A DNA stretch of 64,000 bases, taken from Bradyrhizobium lablabi (lineage in GTDB: Bacteria > Pseudomonadota > Alphaproteobacteria > Rhizobiales > Xanthobacteraceae). Made by a program: the position numbers and the translations under genes. A model generated the notes under the pieces. The model did no database searches and was not told the origin of the DNA. It saw only the letters and a list, made by a program, of their open reading frames with translations. How positions within the stretch are numbered: the stretch's first letter is position 1; every line of letters begins with the position of its first letter. The stretch lies in contig NZ_JAFCJK010000013.1 in NCBI RefSeq assembly GCF_018131005.1, positions 119,776 to 183,775 of the forward strand. The letters are read 5' to 3'. Shown here in pieces: positions 16,821-24,876 of this stretch.

Positions 16821-18122
16821 TTATCCTGCAAAGTCGGGCTGCCAGTTGCGGACCTCCCGCGCCGCCTTGGTGACGGCACCGATCGTCGTGAACGAGGGCG
16901 CCTCCAGCATCATCGTGCGCGCGAGTTTGAGGCTACGCGCCTCGCTGATCGCCCGCCGCTTCTCGTCGGCGATCCACTCGAAATCGATATTGTGCGCAAG
17001 ACCGAGGATGCGGCGGATGATCTTGGCCGCGGAGAATCCGACGGTGTCCTGGAAAAGCCGCGCCATGTAGGCCTGCCGCTCCGCTTCCAGCCGCGCCGCG
17101 CCGGCTTCGCCCGAGAACAGCGACTGCGGATAGCCATCGCCCTTGGCTTCGCTGCGCCATAGCGCGAGGAACTTGCGCGAAAACTCGCTCCAGACGCCCT
17201 CGATCGTTTCCAGCATCCAGGCTTCGAACGACGCACGCTCGCCGGGCGAGCGCTCGTGTCCGGTCGAGGCCAGATAGGCCATGATGAGATTGCCGATAAC
17301 GGCGCCGATATCGAAGCCCATCGGGCCATAGAACGCGAATTCGGGATCGATCACCCGGCTCTCGCGATCGGTGACCATGATCGAGCCGGTGTGCAGATCG
17401 CCATGGATCAACGCCTCCGGGCTTGCCATGAATTTCAGCTTGAGCCTGGAGATCGCGACGTGCAGGTCGAGGTCCTCGCGGAACGCGGCGGCCGTGGCGT
17501 CGAGGTAAGGCACGGTCCAGCGGTTCTGCTCGGCGACGCGATAGGGATCGGTGAAGATCAGGTCCTCGGTGATCTTGCACAGCGCATGGTTGCCGGCGAA
17601 CGCCGCGAGCCCCTGCTTCTTCTCCGCGGCCGTCAGCGCGAGATCGGACGAGAAGAACAGCGTCTGTGCGAGAAAGGTGGAGATGTCATCGACAAAACGC
17701 GGATAACGGGTTCCCGCGATCAGCCCCTTGCGCATGATGATGTGAGGCTCGAGCAGTTCCATCGCAGTCAACGCCAGCGGACCATCGTGATGCAGCACTG
17801 CAGGCACCAGCTTCGGTGCGAGACGTGCCTGGTGCACCAAAGCCAGATGCTCGTAATGGGCCCGCGACAGCGGCAGCGGCCAACTTTCCCCGACCAGACG
17901 AACATAGGGCAACGCCTGCTTCACAGCGATGCCACCGTGACTGCCCTTCACGAGGAACACGAGATTGAGATTGCCGTCGCCGACCTCGCTGATCGACCAG
18001 TCCGTCGGCGACCCACCGAGTTGCGCAACAATTGGCGGCAGTCCCGCGAGATAGTCGCGTAGATCGGTCTCACGCAGAATTCGATATTTGCGCTGGGAGG
18101 GATCTTGCTCCTGCGATGTCAT
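16821..18122 (-). CDS. mtnK: 5-Methylthioribose kinase
   Basis: 433-residue kinase that phosphorylates 5-methylthioribose in the methionine salvage pathway. It belongs to the APH-like kinase fold. Recognisable features are VGDGNLNLVFLVKG (glycine-rich loop region), AVKQALPYVRLVGESWPL, the catalytic loop IHGDLHTGSIMVT and the metal-binding VIDPEFAFYGPMGFD. Length is normal for MtnK. No mtnA or downstream salvage gene is in the window. It is convergent with a ribose-type ABC operon and abuts it exactly; a functional link in import and phosphorylation of methylthioribose is plausible but not proven. Confidence 0.88.
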   Translation of the reverse strand: MTSQEQDPSQRKYRILRETDLRDYLAGLPPIVAQLGGSPTDWSISEVGDGNLNLVFLVKGSHGGIAVKQALPYVRLVGESWPLPLSRAHYEHLALVHQARLAPKLVPAVLHHDGPLALTAMELLEPHIIMRKGLIAGTRYPRFVDDISTFLAQTLFFSSDLALTAAEKKQGLAAFAGNHALCKITEDLIFTDPYRVAEQNRWTVPYLDATAAAFREDLDLHVAISRLKLKFMASPEALIHGDLHTGSIMVTDRESRVIDPEFAFYGPMGFDIGAVIGNLIMAYLASTGHERSPGERASFEAWMLETIEGVWSEFSRKFLALWRSEAKGDGYPQSLFSGEAGAARLEAERQAYMARLFQDTVGFSAAKIIRRILGLAHNIDFEWIADEKRRAISEARSLKLARTMMLEAPSFTTIGAVTKAAREVRNWQPDFAG

Positions 18123-18164
18123 TGGGCCCGCACTCCTCCATTGCCGCGGGGGCGAGGTCCGTCC

Positions 18165-18512
18165 TCACTCCCGTTCCAGGAAACTCGAGCCGATCTCGGC
18201 CTTTCTCTTGATCGGATCATAATCGCAATAGACGCTGTCAGCGACCAGCGTGTAGCTCGCGACGATCGTGTCCTTGTTGAGCTTGACCGAGTTGAGCCCG
18301 ATCACCGCAGTCTGCTTGCCGCCGTTCCACTTGAACGGGGTCGTGCTGTGCGCGGCCTCGCAGGCCGCGACCGCGTCAGCGAAGACGGAGCTTTCGACGA
18401 AGGCCTGAACGGTTCGCAGCCGCGTCAGCGTCTTCCAGGTGAAATAGAACGAGGCGGCAATGCCGGCTACAAGCAGCACGAAAGCGACGATCGCGATTCT
18501 CTGGAATTTCAT
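18165..18512 (-). CDS. Hypothetical protein with N-terminal membrane anchor
   Basis: 115 residues, starting MKFQRIAIVAFVLLVAGIAA, one membrane helix or uncleaved signal followed by a periplasmic domain of about 90 residues with two cysteines (AACEAA and DSVYCDYDP). It lies between mtnK and a repeat element, same strand as both flanking genes. I do not recognise the family. The protein-like composition and an ordered end (SSFLERE) argue for a real gene. Confidence 0.6.
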   Translation of the reverse strand: MKFQRIAIVAFVLLVAGIAASFYFTWKTLTRLRTVQAFVESSVFADAVAACEAAHSTTPFKWNGGKQTAVIGLNSVKLNKDTIVASYTLVADSVYCDYDPIKRKAEIGSSFLERE

Positions 18513-18544
18513 TCATCTCCCCTACGGCCATTGGTGGCCCAGAT

Positions 18545-18642
18545 CATGATGCTATTAGTCGAATCGCATCATGGTCTCATCTCTTTGTTCGAGCATGATC
18601 TTTTTCGGAAAACCGCTACCACCATGCCGGATCATGCTCTAG
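18545..18642 (-). repeat. Intergenic palindromic repeat, GCATGATC family
   Basis: Read on the minus strand it begins CTAGAGCATGATCC, contains GCGGTTTTCCGAAAAAGATC, closes with a matching GATCATGCTC arm, and continues with a second small hairpin made of ATGATGC and GCATCAT. The CTAG end includes the TAG stop codon of the DUF1467 gene (18639-18641). Related elements are at 21867, 26960, 45928 and 53836. Confidence 0.8.
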
Positions 18643-18914
18643 AACGGCGTCCCCATCAGCTTCGACAGCCGCTCGATATTGAGATAGCCGGCGTAGTAGG
18701 CCCACATTCCCATCGCAAACAACACTGCCGAGAGGATCGTGGTCCACAAAAGCTTATGGCCCATCCGAGCCAGGATTGGAGCACCGGGGTCGGTGCCAGG
18801 CGCGCCGCCACCTTCCTCGTGCTGGCTGCGCACGCCGAACGGCAGCGTCAGAAACAGCACGAGCCACCACAGCACGAAGTAGATCGCGAACGCGGTGGAG
18901 ATCTGGTACGCCAT
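18639..18914 (-). CDS. DUF1467 family inner-membrane protein
   Basis: 91-residue protein with two predicted membrane helices (STAFAIYFVLWWLVLFLTL and LLWTTILSAVLFAMGMWAYY) and the DUF1467 signature LPFGVRSQHEEG between them. The family is restricted largely to alphaproteobacteria and sits, as here, directly after the methylmalonyl-CoA epimerase gene (three bases). The TAG stop lies in the edge of a repeat element. Function unknown. Confidence 0.85.
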   Translation of the reverse strand: MAYQISTAFAIYFVLWWLVLFLTLPFGVRSQHEEGGGAPGTDPGAPILARMGHKLLWTTILSAVLFAMGMWAYYAGYLNIERLSKLMGTPF

Positions 18915-18917
18915 GCC

Positions 18918-19322
18918 TTAGGCCTGCTCGATCTCGACCAGCGCGCCGGAAAAATCCTTGGGATGGAAGAACAACACCGGCTTGCCGTGCGCGCCGATCT
19001 TGGGCTCGCCGTCGCCGAGCACCCGGGCGCCGTCGGCGACCAGCCGATCGCGCGCCGCGATGATGTCAGGCACGTCGTAGCAGACATGGTGGATGCCGCC
19101 GTCGGCATTGCGCTCGACGAATTTCGCGATCGGCGAGCCTTCGCCGAGCGGTTCGATGAATTCGATCTTGGTGTTGGGCAGCGTTACGAACACGGTGACG
19201 ACGCCGTGCTCGGGCAGCGGCACGGCGTCGGAAATCTCGGCATTGAACGCGGTACCGTAGATCTTTGCGGCCTTCTTGGCGTCCTTGACCGCGATCGCGA
19301 CGTGATTGAGCCGGCCCAGCAT
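18918..19322 (-). CDS. mce: Methylmalonyl-CoA epimerase
   Basis: 134-residue VOC-fold enzyme interconverting the R and S forms of methylmalonyl-CoA, part of propionyl-CoA assimilation. Hallmarks: MLGRLNHVAIAVKDAKKAA with the metal ligand His at residue 7, the GGIHHVCYDVPDI segment and FFHPKDFSGALVEIEQA at the end. The start at 19322 is chosen over an upstream in-frame ATG at 19424 because family members start with this motif. It lies 56 bp after rnj and immediately before the DUF1467 gene, an order common in alphaproteobacteria. Confidence 0.9.
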   Translation of the reverse strand: MLGRLNHVAIAVKDAKKAAKIYGTAFNAEISDAVPLPEHGVVTVFVTLPNTKIEFIEPLGEGSPIAKFVERNADGGIHHVCYDVPDIIAARDRLVADGARVLGDGEPKIGAHGKPVLFFHPKDFSGALVEIEQA

Positions 19323-19378
19323 GTCTCTCTCCCTCGTAGTTGTGCGCGCTCGTCGCGAGGCGGCTTGCAGGACACGCC

Positions 19379-21049
19379 TCAGACCGTCAGGACGTGCACG
19401 AGGCAGATCGGCTTTTTGCCCCACTGCTCGTTCAGCATCGCCCGCACGGCGCGGCGCACCGATTCCGCGAGCGCATCAGGATCGCGGCGTCGCGCGCGCG
19501 GCAGGCCCTCAATCGTCGATACGACCACATCGAACACGATCTCATCGATCATTTCGCCCGCGGTATTCTTCTCCGGCACGCCGACGAGATCAACCTCGGG
19601 ATCGTCGGCGAGCTCGCCCTGCTCGGTCATGGCGATGGCGACGAAGGCGCAGCCGGCAAAGCCCATCCGCCGCCGCTCCACCACCGCGCGCGACTTGGCG
19701 TCCTCGAGGATAGTTCCGTCCTTGTACAGCCGGCCCGCGGGCAGCTCATCGATAATGCCGGGCTCGCCGGGGCCGAGCTTGACCAGGTCGCCATTGCGGC
19801 ACGTCAACACCTTCGCGACGCCAGCTGCGCGCGCCAGCTTGGCGTGCTCGGCAAGGTGCAATGCTTCGCCGTGCACGGGTATCAAGACCTGAGGCCGCAC
19901 CCAGGAGATGATGTCGCGCAGTTCGTCGCGACGCGGATGACCGGAAACATGCACAAGGTGGTCGCGGTCAGTGATCACCTCCACGCCCTGCGTAACCAAC
20001 CCGTTGATGATCGCGCCAACCGCTTTCTCGTTGCCGGGAATGGTCCGCGAGGAGAAGATCACGGTGTCGCCCTTGTTCAGCGTCACCTGCGGATGGTCGT
20101 CGTTGGCGATCCGCGCCAGCGCCGCCCGCGGCTCACCCTGGCTGCCGGTGCACAGCGCCAACACCTTATCCGGCGGGAAATGGCCGTAGAGGTCAGTGCC
20201 GCGGAAGTTCTGCACGCCGTTGAGGTAGCCGCATTCACGCGCCACCTGAACCACACGCTCCATTGCGCGACCGACCACGACCACCTCGCGATCGGCGGCC
20301 TTCGCTGCGTCGGCAACCGCCTTCATCCGCGCGACGTTCGAGGCGAAGGTCGTGACCGCCACCCGCCCCTTTGCGCCCTTCACGAGCTCAGCGATGGTCT
20401 TGGCGACCTCGGCTTCCGACGGCGATCGGCCCTCGCGCACCGCATTGGTGGAATCGCCGACCAGCGCCAGCACCCCGGCATCGCCAAGTTCACGCAGGCG
20501 CCGCTCGTCGGTCGGGGGGCCGATGACCGGGGTCGGATCGATCTTCCAGTCTCCGGTGTGCAACACCGTCCCGACCTCGGTCTTGATCGCCAGCGCATGG
20601 GACTCCGGTATCGAGTGCGCCACCGGGATGAACTCGACGTTAAACGGGCCGATGTCGACCCGCCCGCCGGACGGGATCACGGTGACGGGGATTCTCGGCG
20701 GGTCGCGCTCGGCCGCACATTTGGCCTCGAACAGCGCCGCGCTGAACTGGGTTGCGTAAATCGGGCACTGCAGCTTCGGCCAGAGTTCGATGATGGCGCC
20801 GAAGTGGTCCTCATGGGCGTGTGTCAGCACCAGGCCCATCAGGTTGTTGCGCTCCTTCTCCAGGAAGCGGATGTCGGGCATCATCAGGTCAATGCCCGGC
20901 AGATGCTCCTCGTCGCCGAAGGACACGCCGAGATCGACCGCAAGCCAGGCACGCTGGTGGCGGTTGCCGAGACCATAGATCGACAGGTTCATGCCGATCT
21001 CGCCGACACCGCCGAGCGGCGCAAAAGTCAGTTCGTCCGGCCGCGCCAT
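19379..21049 (-). CDS. rnj: Ribonuclease J
   Basis: 556-residue metallo-beta-lactamase/beta-CASP ribonuclease for RNA processing and decay. The zinc motif is LTHAHEDHFGAI near residue 75, followed by the HTGDWKID and GDSTNA segments, the beta-CASP region, and SGHPRRDELRDIISWVRP with a later HGE motif. Length matches the alphaproteobacterial RNase J. Its ATG shares one base with the birA stop (TGATG), so translation is coupled. It continues the operon that includes nuoN and birA. Confidence 0.95.
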   Translation of the reverse strand: MARPDELTFAPLGGVGEIGMNLSIYGLGNRHQRAWLAVDLGVSFGDEEHLPGIDLMMPDIRFLEKERNNLMGLVLTHAHEDHFGAIIELWPKLQCPIYATQFSAALFEAKCAAERDPPRIPVTVIPSGGRVDIGPFNVEFIPVAHSIPESHALAIKTEVGTVLHTGDWKIDPTPVIGPPTDERRLRELGDAGVLALVGDSTNAVREGRSPSEAEVAKTIAELVKGAKGRVAVTTFASNVARMKAVADAAKAADREVVVVGRAMERVVQVARECGYLNGVQNFRGTDLYGHFPPDKVLALCTGSQGEPRAALARIANDDHPQVTLNKGDTVIFSSRTIPGNEKAVGAIINGLVTQGVEVITDRDHLVHVSGHPRRDELRDIISWVRPQVLIPVHGEALHLAEHAKLARAAGVAKVLTCRNGDLVKLGPGEPGIIDELPAGRLYKDGTILEDAKSRAVVERRRMGFAGCAFVAIAMTEQGELADDPEVDLVGVPEKNTAGEMIDEIVFDVVVSTIEGLPRARRRDPDALAESVRRAVRAMLNEQWGKKPICLVHVLTV

Positions 21050-21855
21050 CAGGTTGCCCCCACCGAGGCGGCGGTGCCAAAATAGACCTCGCCGGCGGCG
21101 ACAGCCAGGCGCCTACCGTCAGCGGTGCGGACGATCAGACAGCCGGTCTCATCAATCGTATCGAAGATGCCTTCCAGAGGTTCGCCTCCAGTTTGAACCG
21201 CGACCTTATCCCCGAGGCCCGCGGCGCGGTCCAGCCAGAGCCGACGGATCTCGGCAAAGCCCCGCCCCTTGTCCCATATGCCCCGGAATTCTACCCAGGC
21301 TTCCGAGAGTTCGGCAAACAGCTCCTCGGCGCCGATCTGGACGCCGAGGGCATTGAGCGACACAGCCGGCGTCTGCGTGCCCTCGGGCGCCGCCACCACA
21401 TTGGTGCCGATCCCGACCACGACAGCGAGGTCGCCACCGGTCGCCTCAGCCTCCAGCAGGATGCCGGACAGCTTCTTGCCGTTTGCCAGCACGTCATTGG
21501 GCCATTTCAGGGCGTATTGCGGGCTATCCGGGCCGAGACGCAACGCGGCCTCGATGCTCACCTTGCGAAGCGCCGCCTCGAGCGACAGCCCCGCGGCAAA
21601 GCCGAGCGTTGCCGCGACCGCGGGCTGGACGCCCATCACCTCGAGAACACTGCTGGCGAGATTGCCGCGCGGCGCGATCCAGGCCCGCTGGCGCCGGCCC
21701 CTCCCCGCCGTCTGCTCTGGAGTCACAAACCACATCGGCCCGCGCTCGCCGTCGCGGGCGCGCAGCAACGCCTCCGCGTTGGTCGAGCCGATCCGGTCGA
21801 AGACGGCGAGCCGATAGCCCGCCGACACGGCTCGCGGCCCGAGCGCGAACGTCAT
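21049..21855 (-). CDS. birA: Biotin--[acetyl-CoA-carboxylase] ligase, monofunctional
   Basis: 268-residue enzyme attaching biotin to carboxylase carrier domains. Motifs: the biotinoyl-AMP loop QTAGRGRRQRAW, KWPNDVL and GIGTNV. There is no N-terminal DNA-binding domain, so it is not a biotin-operon repressor. The start at 21855 (MTFALGPRAVSAG) is preferred; the upstream in-frame ATG at 21912 would translate part of the repeat element between nuoN and birA. The stop overlaps the rnj start by one base. Confidence 0.9.
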   Translation of the reverse strand: MTFALGPRAVSAGYRLAVFDRIGSTNAEALLRARDGERGPMWFVTPEQTAGRGRRQRAWIAPRGNLASSVLEVMGVQPAVAATLGFAAGLSLEAALRKVSIEAALRLGPDSPQYALKWPNDVLANGKKLSGILLEAEATGGDLAVVVGIGTNVVAAPEGTQTPAVSLNALGVQIGAEELFAELSEAWVEFRGIWDKGRGFAEIRRLWLDRAAGLGDKVAVQTGGEPLEGIFDTIDETGCLIVRTADGRRLAVAAGEVYFGTAASVGAT

Positions 21856-21866
21856 TTTGAGGTCTT

Positions 21867-21920
21867 GCGCATGATCATCTCCGAAAACCGGCCCCCAACC
21901 ATCCGGGATCACACGCGCTA
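21867..21920 (-). repeat. Intergenic palindromic repeat, degenerate GCATGATC copy
   Basis: A diverged copy between nuoN and birA. On the minus strand it starts CTAGCGCGTGTGATCCCGG, has GGCCGGTTTTCGGAGATGATC and ends in ATGCGC. The CTAG end contains the nuoN stop codon (21918-21920). Confidence 0.7.
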
Positions 21921-23354
21921 GAACAGCGACTTCGCCGCCGCCGTGGCGACGCCTACGACGGGTCCCGCGAAGAGCGCGAAGAGAATATTGAACAACCCCG
22001 CAACGGCCAGCACTGCGCGAAGTTCAAAGCGCATCGGGTCGACCCGGCCGGCCGGTTCGTCGAAATACATCGTCTTGATGATGGAGAGATAGTAGTAGGC
22101 CCCCACTACGCTGGTCAGCACGCCGATGACGGCGAGCGTGAACAGATTGGCCTTGATCGCCGCGACGAAGACGTACCATTTGGCGAAGAAACCCGCGAGC
22201 GGCGGGATGCCGGCGAGCGAGAACAGCAGCATCGCAAAGAAGAAGGCAAGCACCGGATTAGTGCGGGAGAGACCGGCGAAATCGCTGATCTGCTCCACCG
22301 CCCGGCCGTTGCGCTTCATCGCGAGAATGATGGAAAAAGAGCCGAGCGTCATCGCGACATAGATCGCGATGTAGACCAGCACGCCCTGCGCGCCCTCGAC
22401 CGTGCCAGCGGCAAGGCCGACGAGCGCAAAGCCCATATGGCCGATCGAAGAGTAGGCCATCAGGCGCTTGATGTTGCTCTGCCCGATCGCCGCGAACGAG
22501 CCCAGCGCCATCGAGGCGATCGCCACGAACACCAGGATTTGCTGCCATTGGGTGACGATCCCGGGAAACGCGGTCAGCGTCGCGCGGGTGAACACGGCCA
22601 TGGCCGCGACCTTCGGCGCGGACGCGAAGAAGGCGGTCACCGGCGTCGGCGCGCCCTCATAGACATCGGGTGTCCACATGTGGAACGGCACCGCCGAGAC
22701 CTTGAAGCAGAGGCCAGCGAGCAAAAACACCAGGCCGAACACGATGCCGACGCTACCGGTGGTCGCGGCCGCGGCAATGCCGGCGAAGCTGACGGTACCC
22801 GTGAAGCCGTAGATCAGCGATGCACCGTAGAGCAACATGCCCGACGACAGGGCGCCAAGGACGAAATACTTCAGGCCCGCCTCGGTCGACTTCGCGTTGT
22901 CCCGCTGGCTCGCCGCCACGACATAGAGTGCAAGACTCATCAGCTCGAGGCCGAGGTAGAGCATGATCAGGTCGCCGGCCGAGATCAGCACCATCATGCC
23001 GAGGGTCGACAGCAGCACCAGGATCGCAAACTCGAAAATCCGTCGCGACGGATCGGACAGGAATTCCGTCGCCAGGATCAGCGTGGCCGCCGAGCCGATC
23101 AGTGCCAGGATTTTCAGGAAGCGGGCGAAATCGTCGACAATGAAGCTGCCGCCGAAGGTGACGAGCTTGCCGGCCGGCAGCGTGAGCTCCAGCACGCCGG
23201 TCAGGACCAGCAGCAGCACCGCCAGCGCGGTGACGAGTCGCGTCGTTCCCTGCCCGCGATAGGCTCCGATCATCAACAGCACCATGGCGCCGACCGCGAG
23301 CACCAGCTCGGGCAGCACCGGCTGCAACTGATAACCTGCACTGGAAAAACTCAT
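21918..23354 (-). CDS. nuoN: NADH-quinone oxidoreductase subunit N
   Basis: 478-residue antiporter-like proton-pumping subunit of respiratory complex I. Around 13-14 hydrophobic segments; the Nqo14/NuoN core is visible in FKVSAVPFHMWTPDVYEGAPTP, with the conserved Lys in the preceding and following helices (IKRLMAYSSIGHMGFALVG). It follows nuoM by ten bases and is the last nuo gene, ending in a TAG at the border of a repeat element before birA. Confidence 0.96.
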   Translation of the reverse strand: MSFSSAGYQLQPVLPELVLAVGAMVLLMIGAYRGQGTTRLVTALAVLLLVLTGVLELTLPAGKLVTFGGSFIVDDFARFLKILALIGSAATLILATEFLSDPSRRIFEFAILVLLSTLGMMVLISAGDLIMLYLGLELMSLALYVVAASQRDNAKSTEAGLKYFVLGALSSGMLLYGASLIYGFTGTVSFAGIAAAATTGSVGIVFGLVFLLAGLCFKVSAVPFHMWTPDVYEGAPTPVTAFFASAPKVAAMAVFTRATLTAFPGIVTQWQQILVFVAIASMALGSFAAIGQSNIKRLMAYSSIGHMGFALVGLAAGTVEGAQGVLVYIAIYVAMTLGSFSIILAMKRNGRAVEQISDFAGLSRTNPVLAFFFAMLLFSLAGIPPLAGFFAKWYVFVAAIKANLFTLAVIGVLTSVVGAYYYLSIIKTMYFDEPAGRVDPMRFELRAVLAVAGLFNILFALFAGPVVGVATAAAKSLF

Positions 23355-23364
23355 GGCTAGCGCC

Positions 23365-24876
23365 TTATTGAATCAGCGCCGCTGCCTTCACGGCAGTCAC
23401 GGCGGTATTGTAATTGTTGACGAGTTGCTGGACTGAGGCAGCCGACATATCGAGCACCGGCTTCGGATAGACACCGAACAGGATGGTCAGCGCGATCAAC
23501 GGAAACAGTGTCAGGCATTCGCGCAAGGTGAGGTCCTTGATGCTCATGAGCGACGGCTTGACCAGCGCACCGAAGACCACTTTGCGGTAAAGCCACAGGG
23601 CATAGCATGCCGACAGGATCACGCCCGTTGTCGCGAAAAACGCCGTCGGCAGCGAGACCTTGAAGGTGCCGAGCAACGTCATGAACTCGCCGATGAAGCC
23701 GGATGTTCCGGGAAGACCCACGTTGGCCATGGTGAAGATCATGAACGTCATCGCATAGAGCGGCATGCGGTTCACCAGGCCGCCATAGGTGGCGATCTCG
23801 CGGGAATGCATGCGGTCGTAGACGACGCCGACGCAAAGAAACAACGCGCCGGAGACGATGCCGTGCGAGACCATCTGGAACATGCCGCCGGCAACGCCCT
23901 GCGTCGTCACCGCGAAGATGCCCATGGTGACGAAGCCCATATGCGCGACCGACGAGTATGCGATCAGCTTCTTCATGTCCTCCTGCATCATCGCCACCAG
24001 CGAGGTGTAGATGATGGCGATGACGGAGAGCGTGAACACGAACGGCGCAAAGTCGTGCGAGGCGAGCGGGAACATCGGCAGCGAGAAGCGCAGGAAGCCG
24101 TAACCTCCCATCTTCAGGAGGATCGCGGCCAGAATCACGGAGCCCGCGGTCGGCGCCTCGACATGGGCGTCCGGCAGCCACGTGTGGACCGGCCACATCG
24201 GCATCTTCACGGCGAAGGAAGCAAAGAACGCCAGCCAAGCCCAGGTCTGCATGCCGCGCGGCACCGCCGTGTGCATCAGCGTCGGGATGTCGGTGGTGCC
24301 GGCGTTCCAATACAGCGCCATGATGGCAAGCAGCATCAAGACCGAGCCGAGCAGCGTGTAGAGGAAGAACTTGAAAGAAGCATAGACCCGGCGCGGACCA
24401 CCCCAGACGCCGATGATCAGGAACATCGGGATCAGGCCGCCTTCGAAGAACAGGTAGAACAGCACGAGATCGAGCGCCGAGAAGGTGCCGACCATGAGCG
24501 TTTCCAGAATCAGGAACGCCATCATGTATTCGCCGACCCTGCTCGTGATCGCCCTCCAGCTTGCGATGATGCAGAGCGGCATGATCGCCGTCGTCAGGAT
24601 CAGGAGCGGCAGCGAGATGCCGTCGACCCCCATGTGATAGGTGATGCCGGTCGCAAGCCAGGACGCCTTCTCGACGAACTGGAACTCGGTCTGCGCCGGA
24701 TCGAAACGCGCGACCAGGATCAGCGAGACCGCGAAGGTAATCAGTGTGGTCCACAACGCGATCCAGCGCGCGGTGCGGTTCGCCGCCTCATCGCCGCCCC
24801 GCGCGAGCAGGTAAACCAGTATCGCACCGACGGCCGGCAGGAAGGTGACGACGGATAGGATAGGCCAGGTTGTCAT
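23365..24876 (-). CDS. nuoM: NADH-quinone oxidoreductase subunit M
   Basis: 503-residue proton-pumping membrane subunit. The start at 24876 shares one base with the nuoL stop (TAATG), showing translational coupling; a longer frame to 25080 is only overlap with nuoL. Family motifs: FEGGLIPMFLIIGVWGG, VKMPMWPVHTWLPDAHVEAP with the conserved Lys and His, and KKLIAYSSVAHMGFVTMG. Normal length and no disruption. Confidence 0.96.
   Translation of the reverse strand: MTTWPILSVVTFLPAVGAILVYLLARGGDEAANRTARWIALWTTLITFAVSLILVARFDPAQTEFQFVEKASWLATGITYHMGVDGISLPLLILTTAIMPLCIIASWRAITSRVGEYMMAFLILETLMVGTFSALDLVLFYLFFEGGLIPMFLIIGVWGGPRRVYASFKFFLYTLLGSVLMLLAIMALYWNAGTTDIPTLMHTAVPRGMQTWAWLAFFASFAVKMPMWPVHTWLPDAHVEAPTAGSVILAAILLKMGGYGFLRFSLPMFPLASHDFAPFVFTLSVIAIIYTSLVAMMQEDMKKLIAYSSVAHMGFVTMGIFAVTTQGVAGGMFQMVSHGIVSGALFLCVGVVYDRMHSREIATYGGLVNRMPLYAMTFMIFTMANVGLPGTSGFIGEFMTLLGTFKVSLPTAFFATTGVILSACYALWLYRKVVFGALVKPSLMSIKDLTLRECLTLFPLIALTILFGVYPKPVLDMSAASVQQLVNNYNTAVTAVKAAALIQ

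Noticed and set aside
18105..19892. 595-codon plus-strand frame
   Set aside because: Opposite mce, DUF1467 and rnj, all recognised; no signature in its translation.
19340..21085. 581-codon plus-strand frame antisense to rnj
   Set aside because: Shadow of RNase J, which has complete catalytic motifs.
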